A DNA stretch of 64,000 nucleotides from Antedon mediterranea (GCF_964355755.1 NC_092680.1:11883001-11947000), one strand, 5' to 3'. Counted from the first letter of the stretch, positions 37,883 through 52,518 are shown. Made by a program: numbers and translations. The notes: generated by a model from the letters alone, not told the origin.

Positions 37883-40800
37883 TGTGAAAAGTTTTAACGA
37901 AATGCTCAAAATGGTCAAAAACGGTTTCTAATGTGATTTTAAGCACTTTGATGTTTTTGTGTAACCAAGTTTTTTAAAAAATCACAAAATGGTCTAAAAC
38001 GTCTCCAAATGCGATTTGAAGCTTTTCTAAGCACTTTGGTGTTTTTATGTTAACAAGTTTTTTCGAAAATCACAAAATGGTCTAAAACGTCTCCAAATGC
38101 GATTTGAAGATATTCTGAGCACTTTGGTGTTTTTATGTTAAAAAGTTTTTTCGAAAATCACAAAATAGTCTAAAACGTCTCAAAATGCGATTTGAAGCTA
38201 TTCTGTACACTTTGATGTTTTGTGTGAAAAAGTTTTGTCGAAATGCTCAAAATGGTCTAAAACGTTTTTAAAACGATATTAAGCTATTTTGTGCTCTTTG
38301 ATGTTTTTGTGTAACCAAGTTTCATCGAAAATCACAAAATGGTCTAAAACGTCTCAAAATGCGATTTGAAGCTTTTCTAAGCACTTTGGTGTTTTTATGT
38401 TAAGAAGTTTTTTCGAAAATCACGAAATGGTCTAAAATGTCTCCAAATGCGATTTGAAGATATTCTGAGCACTTTGGTGTTTTTATGTTAAAAAGTTTTT
38501 TCGAAAATCACAAAATGGTCTAAAACGTCTCCAAATGCGATTTGAAGCTCTTCTGTACACTTTGATGTTTTGTGTGAAAAAGTTTTGTCGAAATGCTCAA
38601 AATGGTCTAAAACGTTTTTAAATACGATATTAAGCTATTTTGTGCTCTTTGATGTTTTTGTGTAACCAAGTTTCATCGAAAATCACAAAATGGTCTAAAA
38701 CGTCTTCAAATGCGATTTGAAGCTATTCTGTACACTTTGATGTTTTGTGTGAAAAAGTTTTGTTAAAATGCTCAAAATGGTCTAAAACGTTTTTAAAACG
38801 ATATTAAGCTATTTTGTGCTCTGTGATGTTTTTGTGTAACCAAGTTTCATCGAAAATCACAAAATGGTCTAAAACGTCTCCAAATGCGATGTGAAGCTTT
38901 TCTAAGCACTTTGGTGTTTTTATGTTAACAAGTTTTTTCGAAAATCACAAAATGGTCTAAAACGTCTCCAAATGCGATTTGAAGCTCTTCTGTACACTTT
39001 GATGTTTTGTGTGAAAAAGTTTTGTCGAAATTCTCAAAATGGTCTAAAACGTTTTTAAATACGATATTAAGCTGTTTTGGGCACTTTGATTATTTGTGTG
39101 AAAAGTTTTAACGAAATGCTCAAAATGGTCAAAAACGGTTTCTAATGTGATTTTAAGCACTTTGATGTTTTTGTGTAACCAAGTTTTTTCGAAAATCACA
39201 AAATGGTCAAAAACGTCTCCAAATGCGATTTGAAGCTTTTCTAAGCACTTTGGTGTTTTTATGTTAACAAGTTTTTTCGAAAATCACAAAATGGTCTTAA
39301 ACGTCTCCAAATGCGATTTGAAGATATTCTGAGCACTTTGGTGTTTTTATGTTAAAAAGTTTTTTCGAAAATCACAAAATAGTCTAAAACGTCTCCAAAT
39401 GCGATTTGAAGCTATTCTGTACACTTTGATGTTTTGTGTGAAAAAGTTTTGTCGAAATGCTCAAAATGGTCTAAAACGTTTTTAAAACGATATTAGGCTA
39501 TTTTGTGCTCTTTGATGTTTTTGTGTAACCAAGTTTCATCGAAAATCACAAAATGGTCTAAAACGTCTCCAAATGCGATTTGAAGCTTTTCTAAGCACTT
39601 TGGTGTTTTTATGTTAACAAGTTTTTTCGAAAATCACGAAATGGTCTAAAATGTCTCCAAATGCGATTTGAAGATATTCTGAGCACTTTGGTGTTTTTAT
39701 GTTAAAACGTTTTTTCGAAAATCACAAAATGGTCTAAAACGTCTCCAAATGCGATTTGAAGCTCTTCTGTACACTTTGATGTTTTGTGTGAAAAAGTTTT
39801 GTCGAAATGCTCAAAATGGTCTAAAACGTTTTTAAATACGATATTAAGCTGTTTTGTGCAGTTTGATGATTTGTGTGAAAAGTTTTAACGAAATGCTCAA
39901 AATGGTCTAAAACGGTTTCTAATGCGATTTGAAGCTATTCTGTACACTTTGAAGTTTTTTGTGAAAAAGTTTTCTCGAAATGCTCAAAATGGTCTAAAAC
40001 GTTTTTATATACCATATTAAGCTATTTTGTGCACTTTGATGTTTTTTGTGAAAAGTTTTATCGAAATGCTCAAAATGGTCTAAAACGGTTTCTATTGTGA
40101 TTTTAAGCACTTTGATGAATTTGTGTAACCAAGTTTCATCGAAATGTACAAAATGGTCTAAAACGTCTCCAAATGCGATTTGAAGCTATTCTAAGTACTT
40201 TTGTGTTTTTATGTTAACAAGTTTTTTCGAAAATCACAAAATGGTCTAAAACGTCTTCAAATGCGATTTGAAGCTATTCTGTACACTTTGATGTTTTGTG
40301 TGAAAAAGTTTTGTCGAAATGCTCAAAATGGTCTAAAACGTTTTTAAATACGATATTAAGCTATTTTGTGATCTTTGATGTTTTTGTGTGAAAAGTTTTA
40401 TCGAAATGCTCAAAATGGTCTAAAACGGTTTCTATTGTGGTTTTAAGCACTTTGATGATTTTGTGTAACCAAGTTTCATCGAAATGTACAAAATGGTCTA
40501 AAACGTCTCCAAATGCGATTTGAAGCTATTCTAAGTACTTTTGTGTTTTTATGTTAACAAGTTTTTTCGAAAATCACAAAATGGTCTAAAACGTCTTCAA
40601 ATGCGATTTGAAGCTATTCTGTACACTTTGGTGTTTTTATGTTAAAAAGTTTTTTCGAAAATCACAAAATGGTCTAAAACGTCTCAAAATGCGATTTGAA
40701 GCTATTCTGTACACTTTGATGTTTTGTGTGAAAAAGTTTTGTCGAAATGCTCAAAATGGTCTAAAACGTTTTTAAAACGATATTAAGCTATTTTGTGCTC

Positions 40801-43800
40801 TTTGATGTTTTTGTTTAACCAAGTTTCATCGAAAATCACAAAATGGTCTAAAACGTCTCCAAATGCGATTTGAAGCTTTTCTAAGCACTTTGGTGTTTTT
40901 ATGTTAACAAGTTTTTTCGAAAATCACAAAATGGTCTAAAACGTCTCCAAATGCGATTTGAAGCTCTTCTGTACACTTTGATGTTTTGTGTGAAAAAGTT
41001 TTGTCGAAATTCTCAAAATGGTCTAAAACGTTTTTAAATACGATATTAAGCTGTTTTGTGCACTTTGATGATTTGTGTGAAAAGTTTTAACGAAATGCTC
41101 AAAATGGTCAAAAACGGTTTCTAATGTGATTTTAAGCACTTTGATGTTTTTGTGTAACCAAGTTTTTTCGAAAATCACAAAATGGTCTAAAACGTCTCCA
41201 AATGCGATTTGAAGCTTTTCTAAGCACTTTGGTGTTTTTATGTTAACAAATTTTTTTGAAAATCACAAAATGGTCTAAAACTTCTCCAAATGCGATTTGA
41301 AGATATTCTGAGCACTTTGGTGTTTTTATGTTAAAAAGTTTTTTCGAAAATCACAAAATAGTCTAAAACGTCTCCAAATGCGATTTGAAGCTATTCTGTA
41401 CACTTTGATGTTTTGTGTGAAAAAGTTTTGTCGAAAAACTCAAAATGGTCTAAAACGTTTTTAAAACGATATTAAGCTATTTTGTGCTCTTTGATGTTTT
41501 TGTGTAACCAAGTTTCATCGAAAATCACAAAATGGTCTAAAACGTCTCCAAATGCGATTTGAAGCTTTTCTAAGCACTTTGGTGTTTTTATGTTAACAAG
41601 TTTTTTCGAAAATCACGAAATGGTCTAAAATGTCTCCAAATGCGATTTGAAGATATTCTGAGCACTTTGGTGTTTTTATGTTAAAACGTTTTTTCGAAAA
41701 TCACAAAATGGTCTAAAACGTCTCCAAATGCGATTTGAAGCTCTTCTGTACACTTTGATGTTTTGTGTGAAAAAGTTTTGTCGAAATGCTCAAAATGGTC
41801 TAAAACGTTTTTAAATACGATATTAAGCTGTTTTGTGCAGTTTGATGATTTGTGTGAAAAGTTTTAACGAAATGCTCAAAATGGTCTAAAACGGTTTCTA
41901 ATGTGATTTTAAGCACTTTGATGTTTTTGTGTAACCAAGTTTTTTCGAAAATCACAAAATGGTCTAAAACGTCTCCAAATGCGATTTGAAGCTTTTCTAA
42001 GCACTTTGGTGTTTTTATGTTAACAAGTTTTTTCGAAAATCACAAAATGGTCTAAAATGTCTCCAAATGCGATTTGAAGCTATTCTGTACACTTTGATGT
42101 TTTGTGTGAAAAAGTTTTGTCGAAATACTCAAAATGGTCTAAAAAGTTTTTAAAACGATATTAAGCTATTTTGTGCTCTTTGATGTTTTTGTGTAACCAA
42201 GTTTCATCGAAATCAACAAAATGGTCTAATACGTCTCCAAATGCGATTTGAAGCTTTTCCAAGCACTTTGCTTTTTTTATGTTAACAAGTTTTTTCGAAA
42301 ATCACAAAATGGTCTAAAACGTCTTCAAATGCGATTTGAAGCTATTCTGTACACTTTGATGTTTTGTGTGAAAAAGTTTTGTCGAAATGCTCAAAATGGT
42401 CTAAAACGTTTTTAAATACGATATTAAGCTATTTTGTGATCTTTGATGTTTTTGTGTGAAAAGTTTTATCGAAATGCTCAAAATGGTCTGAAACGGTTTC
42501 TAATGCGATTTGAAGCTATTCTGTACACTTTGAAGTTTTTTGTGAAAAAGTTTTCTCGAAATGCTCAAAATGGTCTAAAACGTTTTTATATACCATATTA
42601 AGCTATTTTGTGCACTTTGATGTTTTTTGTGAAAAGTTTTATCGAAATGCTCAAAATGGTCTAAAACGGTTTCTATTGTGATTTTAAGCACTTTGATGAT
42701 TTTGTGTAACCAAGTTTCATCGAAATGTACAAAATGGTCTAAAACGTCTCCAAATGCGATTTGAAGCTTTTCTAAGCACTTTGGTGTTTTTATGTTAACA
42801 AGTTTTTTCGAAAATCACAAAATGGTCTAAAACGTCTCCAAATGCGATTTGAAGATATTCTGAGCACTTTGGTGTTTTTATGTTAAAAAGTTTTTTCGAA
42901 AATCAAAAAATAGTCTAAAACGTCTCCAAATGCGATTTGAAGCTATTCTGTACACTTTGATGTTTTGTGTGAAAAAGTTTTGTCGAAATGCTCAAAATGG
43001 TCTAAAACGTTTTTAAAACGATATTAAGCTATTTTGTGCTCTTTGATGTTTTTGTGTAACCAAGTTTCATCGAAAATCACAAAATGGTCTAAAACGTCTT
43101 CAAATGCGATTTGAAGCTATTCTGTACACTTTGATGTTTTGTGTGAAAAAGTTTTGTCAAAATGCTCAAAATGGTCTAAAACGTTTTTAAAACGATATTA
43201 AGCTATTTTGTGCTCTTTGATGTTTTTGTGTAACCAAGTTTCATCGAAAATCACAAAATTGTCTAAAACGTCTCCAAATGCGATTTGAAGCTTTTCTAAG
43301 CACTTTGGTGTTTTTATGTTAACAAGTTTTTTCGAAAATCACAAAATGGTCTAAAACGTCTCCAAATGCGATTTGAAGCTCTTCTGTACACTTTGATGTT
43401 TTGTGTGAAAAAGTTTTGTCGAAATTCTCAAAATGGTCTAAAACGTTTTTAAATACGATATTAAGTTGTTTTGGGCACTTTGATGATTTGTGTGAAAAGT
43501 TTTAACGAAATGCTCAAAATGCTCAAAAACGGTTTCTAATGTGATTTTAAGCACTTTGATGTTTTTGTGTAACCAAGTTTTTTCGAAAATCACAAAATGG
43601 TCTAAAACGTCTCCAAATGCGATTTGAAGCTTTTCTAAGCACTTTGGTGTTTTTATGTTAACAAGTTTTTTCGAAAATCACAAAATGGTCTAAAACGTCT
43701 CCAAATGCGATTTGAAGATATTCTGAGAACTTTGGTGTTTTTATGTTAAAAAGTTTTTTCGAAAATCACAAAATAGTCTAAAACGTCTCCAAATGCGATT

Positions 43801-44599
43801 TGAAGCTCTTCTGTACACTTTGATGTTTTGTGTGAAAAAGTTTTGTCGAAATGCTCAAAATGGTCTAAAACGTTTTTAAATACGATATTAAGCTGTTTTG
43901 TGCAGTTTGATGATTTGTGTGAAAAGTTTTAACGAAATGCTCAAAATGGTCTAAAACGGTTTCTAATGCGATTTGAAGCTATTCTGTACACTTTGAAGTT
44001 TTTTGTGAAAAAGTTTTCTCGAAATGCTCAAAATGGTCTAAAACGTTTTTATATACCATATTAAGCTATTTTGTTCACTTTGATGTTTTTTGTGAAAAGT
44101 TTTATCGAAATGCTCAAAATGGTCTGAAACGGTTTCTATTGTGATTTTAAGCACTTTGATGATTTTGTGTAACCAAGTTTCATCGAAATGTACAAAATGG
44201 TCTAAAACGTCTCAAAATGCGATTTGAAGCTATTCTAAGTACTTTTGTGTTTTTATGTTAACAAGTTTTTTCGAAAATCACGAAATGGTCTAAAATGTCT
44301 CCAAATGCGATTTGAAGATATTCTGAGCACTTTGGTGTTTTTATGTTAAAAAGTTTTGTCGAAATGCTCAAAATGGTCTAAAACGTTTTTAAATACGATA
44401 TTAAGCTATTTTGTGATCTTTGATGTTTTTGTGTGAAAAGTTTTATCGAAATGCTCAAAATGGTCTGAAACGGTTTCTAATGCGATTTGAAGCTATTCTG
44501 TACACTTTGAAGTTTTTTGTGAAAAAGTTTTCTCGAAATGCTCAAAATGGTCTAAAACGTTTTTATATACCATATTAAGCTATTTTGTGCACTTTGATG

Positions 44600-45110
44600 T
44601 TTTTTCTTGAAAAGTTTTATCGAAATGCTCAAAATGGTCTAAAACGGTTTCTATTGTGATTTTAAGCACTTTGATGATTTTGTGTAACCAAGTTTCATCG
44701 AAATGTACAAAATGGTCTAAAACGTCTCCAAATGCGATTTGAAGCTATTCTAAGTACTTTTGTGTTTTTATGTTAACAAGTTTTTTCGAAAATCACAAAA
44801 TGGTCTAAAACGTCTTCAAATGCGATTTGAAGCTATTCTGTACACTTTGATGTTTTGTGTGAAAAAGTTTTGTCGAAATGCTCAAAATGGTCTAAAACGT
44901 TTTTAAATACGATATTAAGCTATTTTGTGATCTTTTATGTTTTTGTGTGAAAAGTTTTATCGAAATGCTCAAAATGGTCAGAAACGGTTTCTAATGCGAT
45001 TTGAAGCTATTCTGTACACTTTGAAGTTTTGTGTGAAAAAGTTTTCTCGAAATGCTCAAAATGGTCTAAAACGTTTTTATATACCATATTAAGCTATTTT
45101 GTGCACTTTG
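44600..45110 (+). repeat. About 514-bp block extra in copy B, shared with 58.2-58.7 kb
   Basis: Three private variants occur here in order: TTTTTTCTTGAAAAG (C at 44,606), GATCTTTTATG (near 44,929) and GGTCAGAAACGG (near 44,976). All three recur at a constant 13,562 bp near 58,168, 58,491 and 58,538, and again in the second 5,337-bp unit near 63,505, 63,828 and 63,875. Copy A lacks them; its distance to copy B jumps from 33,145 to 33,659 here. The gain equals one 6-monomer repeat. Confidence 0.82.
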
Positions 45111-48100
45111 ATGTTTTTTGTGAAAAGTTTTATCGAAATGCTCAAAATGGTCTAAAACGGTTTCTATTGTGATTTTAAGCACTTTGATGATTTTGTGTAA
45201 CCAAGTTTCATCGAAATGTACAAAATGGTCTAAAACGTCTCCAAATGCGATTTGAAGCTATTCTAAGTACTTTTGTGGTTTTATGTTAACAAGTGTTTTC
45301 GAAAATCACGAAATGGTCTAAAACGTCTTCAAATGCGATTTGAAGCTATTCTGTACACTTTGATGTTTTGTGTGAAAAAGTTTTGTCGAAATGCTCAAAA
45401 TGGTCTAAAACGTTTTTAAATACGATATTAAGCTATTTTGTGATCTTTGATGTTTTTGTGTGAAAAGTTTTATCGAAATGCTCAAAATGGTCTAAAACGG
45501 TTTCTATTGTGATTTTAAGCACTTTGATGATTTTGTGTAACCAAGTTTCATCGAAATGTACAAAATGGTCTAAAACGTCTCCAAATGCGATTTGAAGCTA
45601 TTCTAAGTACTTTTGTGTTTTTATGTTAACAAGTTTTTTCGAAAATCACAAAATGGTCTAAAACGTCTTCAAATGCGATTTGAAGCTATTCTGTACACTT
45701 TGATGTTTTGTGTGAAAAAGTTTTGTCAAAATGCTCAAAATGGTCTAAAACGTTTTTAAAACGATATTAAGCTATTTTGTGCTCTTTGATGTTTTTGTGT
45801 AACCAAGTTTCATCGAAAATCACAAAATGGTCTAAAACGTCTCCAAATGCGATTTGAAGCTTTTCTAAGCACTTTGGTGTTTTTATGTTAACAAGTTTTT
45901 TCGAAAATCACAAAATGGTCTAAAACGTCTCCAAATGCGATTTGAAGCTCTTCTGTACACTTTGATGTTTTGTGTGAAAAAGTTTTGTCGAAATTCTCAA
46001 AATGGTCTAAAACGTTTTTAAATACGATATTAAGCTGTTTTGTGCACTTTGATGATTTGTGTGAAGAGTTTTAACGAAATGCTCAAAATGGTCAAAAACG
46101 GTTTCTAATGTGATTTTAAGCACTTTGATGTTTTTGTGTAACCAAGTTTTTTCAAAAATTTCAAAATGGTCTAAAACGTCTCCAAATGCGATTTGAAGCT
46201 TTTCTAAGCACTTTGGTGTTTTTATGTTAACAAGTTTTTTCGAAAATCACAAAATGGTCTAAAACGTCTCCAAATGCGATTTGAAGATATTCTGAGCACT
46301 TTGGTGTTTTTATGTTAAAAAGTTTTTTCGAAAATCACAAAATGGTCTAAAACGTCTTCAAATGCGATTTGAAGCTATTCTGTACACTTTGATGTTTTGT
46401 GTGAAAAAGTTTTGTCGAAATGCTCATAATGGTCTAAAACGTTTTTAAATACGATATTAAGCTATTTTGTGATCTTTGATGTTTTTGTGTGAAAAGTTTT
46501 ATCAAAATGCTCAAAATGGTCTAAAACGGTTTCTAATGCGATTTGAAGCTATTCTGTACACTTTGAAGTTTTGTGTGAAAAAGTTTTCTCGAAATGCTCA
46601 AAATGGTCTAAAACGTTTTTATATACCATATTAAGCTATTCTGTACACTTTGATGTTTTGTGTGAAAAAGTTTTGTCAAAATGCTCAAAATGGTCTAAAA
46701 CGTTTTTAAAACGATATTAAGCTATTTTGTGCTCTTTGATGATTTTGTGTAACCAAGTTTCATCGAAATGTAAAAAATGGTCTAAAACGTCTCCAAATGC
46801 GATTTGAAGCTATTCTAAGTACTTTTGTGATTTTATGTTAACAAGTTTTTTCGAAAATCACAAAATGGTCTAAAACGTCTTCAAATGCGATTTGAAGCTA
46901 TTCTGTACACTTTGATGTTTTGTGTGAAAAAGTTTTGTCGAAATGCTCAAAATGGTCTAAAACGTTTTTAAAACGATATTAAGCTATTTTGTGCTCTTTG
47001 ATGTTTTTGTGTAACCAAGTTTCATCGAAAATCACAAAATGGTCTAAAACGTCTCCAAATGCGATTTGAAGCTTTTCTAAGCACTTTGGTGTTTTTATGT
47101 TAACAAGTTTTTTCGAAAATCACAAAATGGTCTAAAACGTCTCCAAATGCGATTTGAAGCTCTTCTGTACACTTTGATGTTTTGTGTGAAAAAGTTTTGT
47201 CGAAATTCTCAAAATGGTCTAAAACGTTTTTAAATACGATATTAAGCTGTTTTGTGCACTTTGATGATTTGTGTGAAAAGTTTTAACGAAATGCTCAAAA
47301 TGGTCTAAAACGGTTTCTAATGTGATTTTAAGCACTTTGATGTTTTTGTGTAACCAAGTTTTTTCGAAAATCACAAAATAGTCTAAAACGTCTCCAAATG
47401 CGATTTGAAGCTTTTCTAAGCACTTTGGTGTTTTTATGTTAACAAGTTTTTTCGAAAATCACAAAATGGTCTAAAACGTCTCCAAATGCGATTTGAGGAT
47501 ATTCTGAGCACTTTGGTGTTTTTTTGTTAAAAAGTTTTTTCGAAAATCACAAAATGGTCTAAAACGTCTCCAAATGCGATTTGAAGCTATTCTGTACACT
47601 TTGATGTTTTGTGTGAAAAAGTTTTGTCGAAATGCTCAAAATGGTCTAAAACGTTTTTAAATACGATATTAAGCTATTTTGTGATCTTTGATGTTTTTGT
47701 GTGAAAAGTTTTATCGAAATGCTCAAAATGGTCTAAAACGGTTTCTATTGTGATTTTAAGCACTTTGATGATTTTGTGTAACCAAGTTTCATCGAAATGT
47801 ACAAAATGGTCTAAAACGTCTCCAAATGCGATTTGAAGCTATTCTAAGTACTTTTGTGTTTTTATGTTAACAAGTTTTTTCGAAAATCACAAAATGGTCT
47901 AAAACGTCTTCAAATGCGATTTGAAGCTATTCTGTACACTTTGATGTTTTGTGTGAAAAAGTTTTGTCAAAATGCTCAAAATGGTCTAAAACGTTTTTAA
48001 AACGATATTAAGCTATTTTGAGCTCTTTGATGTTTTTGTGTAACCAAGTTTCATCGAAAATCACAAAATGGTCTAAAACGTCTCCAAATGCGATTTGAAG

Positions 48101-50819
48101 CTTTTCTAAGCACTTTGGTGTTTTTATGTTAACAAGTTTTTTCGAAAATCACAAAATGGTCTAAAACGTCTCCAAATGAGATTTGAAGCTCTTCTGTACA
48201 CTTTGAGGTTTTGTGTGAAAAAGTTTTGTCGAAATTCTCAAAATGGTCTAAAACGTTTTTAAATACGATATTAAGCTGTTTTGTGCACTTTGATGATTTG
48301 TGTGAAAAGTTTTAACGAAATGCTCAAAATGGTCAAAAACGGTTTCTAATGTGATTTTAAGCACTTTGATGTTTTTGTGTAACCAAGTTTTTTCGAAAAT
48401 CACAAAATGGTCTAAAACGTCTCCAAATGCGATTTGAAGCTTTTCTAAGCACTTTGGTGTTTTTATGTTAACAAGTTTTTTCGAAAATCACAAAATGGTC
48501 TAAAACGTCTCCAAATGCGATTTGAAGATATTCTGAGCACTTTGGTGTTTTTATGTTAAAAAGTTTTTTCGAAAATCACAAAATGGTCTAAAACGTCTTC
48601 AAATGCGATTTGAAGCTATTCTGTACACTTTGATGTTTTGTGTGAAAAAGTTTTGTCGAAATGCTCAAAATGGTCTAAAACGTTTTTAAATACGATATTA
48701 AGCTATTTTGTGATCTTTGATGTTTTTGTGTGAAAAGTTTTATCGAAATGCTCAAAATGGTCTAAAACGGTTTCTAATGCGATTTGAAGCTATTCTGTAC
48801 ACTTTGAAGTTTTGTGTGAAAAAGTTTTCTCGAAATGCTCAAAATGGTCTAAAACGTTTTTATATACCATATTAAGCTATTTTGTGCACTTTGATGTTTT
48901 TTGTGAAAAGTTTTATCGAAATGCTCAAAATGGTCTAAAACGGTTTCTATTGTGATTTTAAGCACTTTGATGATTTTGTGTAACCAAGTTTCATCGAAAT
49001 GTACAAAATGGTCTAAAACGTCTCCAAATGCGATTTGAAGCTATTCTAAGTACTTTTGTGTTTTTATGTTAACAAGTTTTTTCGAAAATCACAAAATGGT
49101 CTAAAACGTCTTCAAATGCGATTTGAAGCTATTCTGTACACTTTGATGTTTTGTGTGAAAAAGTTTTGTCGAAATGCTCAAAATGGTCTAAAACGTTTTT
49201 AAATACGATATTAAGCTATTTTGTGATCTTTGATGTTTTTGTGTGAAAAGTTTTATCGAAATGCTCAAAATGGTCTAAAACGGTTTCTATTGTGATTTTA
49301 AGCACTTTGATGATTTTGTGTAATCAAGTTTCATCGAAATGTACAAAATGGTCTAAAACGTCTCCAAATGCGATTTGAAGCTATTCTAAGTACTTTTGTG
49401 TTTTTATGTTAACAAGTTTTTTCGAAAATCACAAAATGGTCTAAAACGTCTTCAAATGCGATTTGAAGCTATTCTGTACACTTTGGTGTTTTTATGTTAA
49501 AAAGTTTTTTCGAAAATCACAAAATGGTCTAAAACGTCTCAAAATGCGATTTGAAGCTATTCTGTACACTTTGATGTTTTGTGTGAAAAAGTTTTGTCGA
49601 AATGCTCAAAATGGTCTAAAACGTTTTTTAAAACGATATTAAGCTATTTTGTGCTCTTTGATGTTTTTGTTTAACCAAGTTTCATCGAAAATCACAAAAT
49701 GGTCTAAAACGTTTCCAAATGCGATTTGAAGCTATTCTGTACACTTTGATGTTTTGTGTGAAAAAGTTTTGTCGAAATGCTCAAAATGGTCTAAAACGTT
49801 TTTAAATACGATATTAAGCTATTTTGTGATCTTTGATGTTTTTGTGTGAAAAGTTTTATCAAAATGCTCAAAATGGTCTGAAACGGTTTCTAATGCGATT
49901 TGAAGCTATTCTCTACACTTTGAAGTTTTGTGTGAAAAAGTTTTCTCGAAATGCTCAAAATGGTCTAAAACGTTTTTATATACCATATTAAGCTATTTTG
50001 TGCACTTTGATGTTTTTTGTGAAAAGTTTTATCGAAATGCTCAAAATGGTCTAAAACGGTTTCTATTGGGATTTTAAGCACTTTGATGATTTTGTGTAAC
50101 CAAGTTTCATCGAAATGTACAAAATGGTCTAAAACGTCTCCAAATGCGATTTGAAGCTATTCTAAGTACTTTTGTGTTTTTATGTTAACAAGTTTTTTCG
50201 AAAATCACAAAATGGTCTAAAACGTCTTCAAATGCGATTTGAAGCTATTCTGTACACTTTTATGTTTTGTGTGAAAAAGTTTTGTCGAAATTCTCAAAAT
50301 GGTCTAAAACGTTTTTAAATACGATATTAAGCTGTTTTGTGCACTTTGATGATTTTTGTGAAAAGTTTTAACGAAATGCTCAAAATGGTCAAAAACGGTT
50401 TCTAATGTGATTTTAAGCACTTTGATGTTTTTGTGTAACCAAGTTTTCAAAAATCACAAAATGGTCTAAAACGTCTCCAAATGCGATTTGAAGATATTCT
50501 GAGCACTTTGGTGTTTTTATGTTAAAAAGTTTTTTCGAAAATCACAAAATAGTCTAAAACGTCTCCAAATGCGATTTGAAGCTATTCTATACACTTTGAT
50601 GTTTTGTGTGAAAAAGTTTTGTCGAAATGCTCAAAATGGTCTAAAACGTTTTTAAAACGATATTAAGCTATTTTGTGCTCTTTGATGTTTTTGTGTAACC
50701 AAGTTTCATCGAAAATCACAAAATGGTCTAAAACGTCTCCAAATGCGATTTGAAGCTTTTCCAAGCACTTTGCTGTTTTTATGTTAACAAGTTTTTTCGA
50801 AAATCACAAAATGGTCTAA

Positions 50820-52099
50820 AACGTCTCCAAATGCGATTTGAAGCTCTTCTGTACACTTTGATGTTTTGTGTGAAAAAGTTTTGTCGAAATGCTCAAAATG
50901 GTCTAAAACGTTTTTAAATACGATATTAAGCTGTTTTGTGCACTTTGATGATTTGTGTGAAAAGTTTTAACGAAATGCTCAAAATGGTCTAAAACGGTTT
51001 CTAATGTGATTTTAAGCACTTTGATGTTTTTGTGTAACCAAGTTTTTTCGAAAATCACAAAATAGTCTAAAACGTCTCCAAATGCGATTTGAAGCTTTTC
51101 TAAGCACTTTGGTGTTTTTATGTTAACAAGTTTTTTCGAAAATCACAAAATGGTCTAAAACGTCTCCAAATGCGATTTGAGGATATTCTGAGCACTTTGG
51201 TGTTTTTTTGTTAAAAAGTTTTTTCGAAAATCACAAAATGGTCTAAAACGTCTCCAAATGCGATTTGAAGCTATTCTGTACACTTTGATGTTTTGTGTGA
51301 AAAAGTTTTGTCGAAATGCTCAAAATGGTCTAAAACGTTTTTAAATACGATATTAAGCTATTTTGTGATCTTTGATGTTTTTGTGTGAAAAGTTTTATCG
51401 AAATGCTCAAAATGGTCTAAAACGGTTTCTATTGTGATTTTAAGCACTTTGATGATTTTGTGTAACCAAGTTTCATCGAAATGTACAAAATGGTCTAAAA
51501 CGTCTCCAAATGCGATTTGAAGCTATTCTAAGTACTTTTGTGTTTTTATGTTAACAAGTTTTTTCGAAAATCACAAAATGGTCTAAAACGTCTTCAAATG
51601 CGATTTGAAGCTATTCTGTACACTTTGATGTTTTGTGTGAAAAAGTTTTGTCAAAATGCTCAAAATGGTCTAAAACGTTTTTAAAACGATATTAAGCTAT
51701 TTTGTGGTCTTTGATGTTTTTGTGTAACCAAGTTTCATCGAAAATCACAAAATGGTCTAAAACGTCTCCAAATGCGATTTTAAGCTTTTCTAAGCACTTT
51801 GGTGTTTTTATGTTAACAAGTTTTTTCGAAAATCACAAAATAGTCTAAAACGTCTCCAAATGCGATTTGAAGCTCTTCTGTACACTTTGATGTTTTGTGT
51901 GAAAAAGTTTTGTCGAAATTCTCAAAATGGTCTAAAACGTTTTTAAATACGATATTAAGCTGTTTTGTGCACTTTGATGATTTGTGTGAAAAGTTTTAAC
52001 GAAATGCTCAAAATGGTCAAAAACGGTTTCTAATGTGATTTTAAGCACTTTGATGTTTTTGTGTAACCAAGTTTTTTCGAAAATCACAAAATGGTCTAA
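50820..52099 (+). repeat. 1,280-bp duplication, left unit (partner from 52,100)
   Basis: CTCTTCTGTACAC monomers and the rare GGTGTTTTTTTGTT variant pair at 1,280 bp (T before the run at 51,201 and 52,481), as do the surrounding GAGGATATTC monomers. The match runs from about 50.8 kb to about 51.65 kb, with its partner at about 52.08-52.93 kb. It then breaks where one copy has TTGTCAAAATG and TAAAACGATATT while the other has TTGTCGAAATG and TAAATACGATATT. The 47.5-48.0 kb stretch is a third relative, at 3,684 bp. Confidence 0.75.
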
Positions 52100-52518
52100 A
52101 ACGTCTCCAAATGCGATTTGAAGCTCTTCTGTACACTTTGATGTTTTGTGTGAAAAAGTTTTGTCGAAATGCTCAAAATGGTCTAAAACGTTTTTAAATA
52201 CGATATTAAGCTGTTTTGTGCACTTTGATGATTTGTGTGAAAAGTTTTAACGAAATGCTCAAAATGGTCTAAAACGGTTTCTAATGTGATTTTAAGCACT
52301 TTGATGTTTTTGTGTAACCAAGTTTTTTCGAAAATCACAAAATAGTCTAAAACGTCTCCAAATGCGATTTGAAGCTTTTCTAAGCACTTTGGTGTTTTTA
52401 TGTTAACAAGTTTTTTCGAAAATCACAAAATGGTCTAAAACGTCTCCAAATGCGATTTGAGGATATTCTGAGCACTTTGGTGTTTTTTTGTTAAAAAGTT
52501 TTTTCGAAAATCACAAAA

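Larger units (their letters stand above)
29835..51140 (+). repeat. Satellite array, copy B of the large duplication
   Basis: This is head-to-tail satellite, colinear with copy A at the distances given in that entry. It contains satellite that copy A lacks: about 3.7 kb at the position of the LINE (30,827-34,523 if the two are read as colinear), about 864 bp near 35,450-36,313, and about 514 bp near 44.6-45.1 kb. Conversely it lacks 87 bp near 37,870, and several kilobases of copy A's amplified 15.8-19.3 kb region. The frames at 30,224-30,445, 31,570-31,755 and 37,020-37,259 are satellite words and not genes. Confidence 0.9.
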
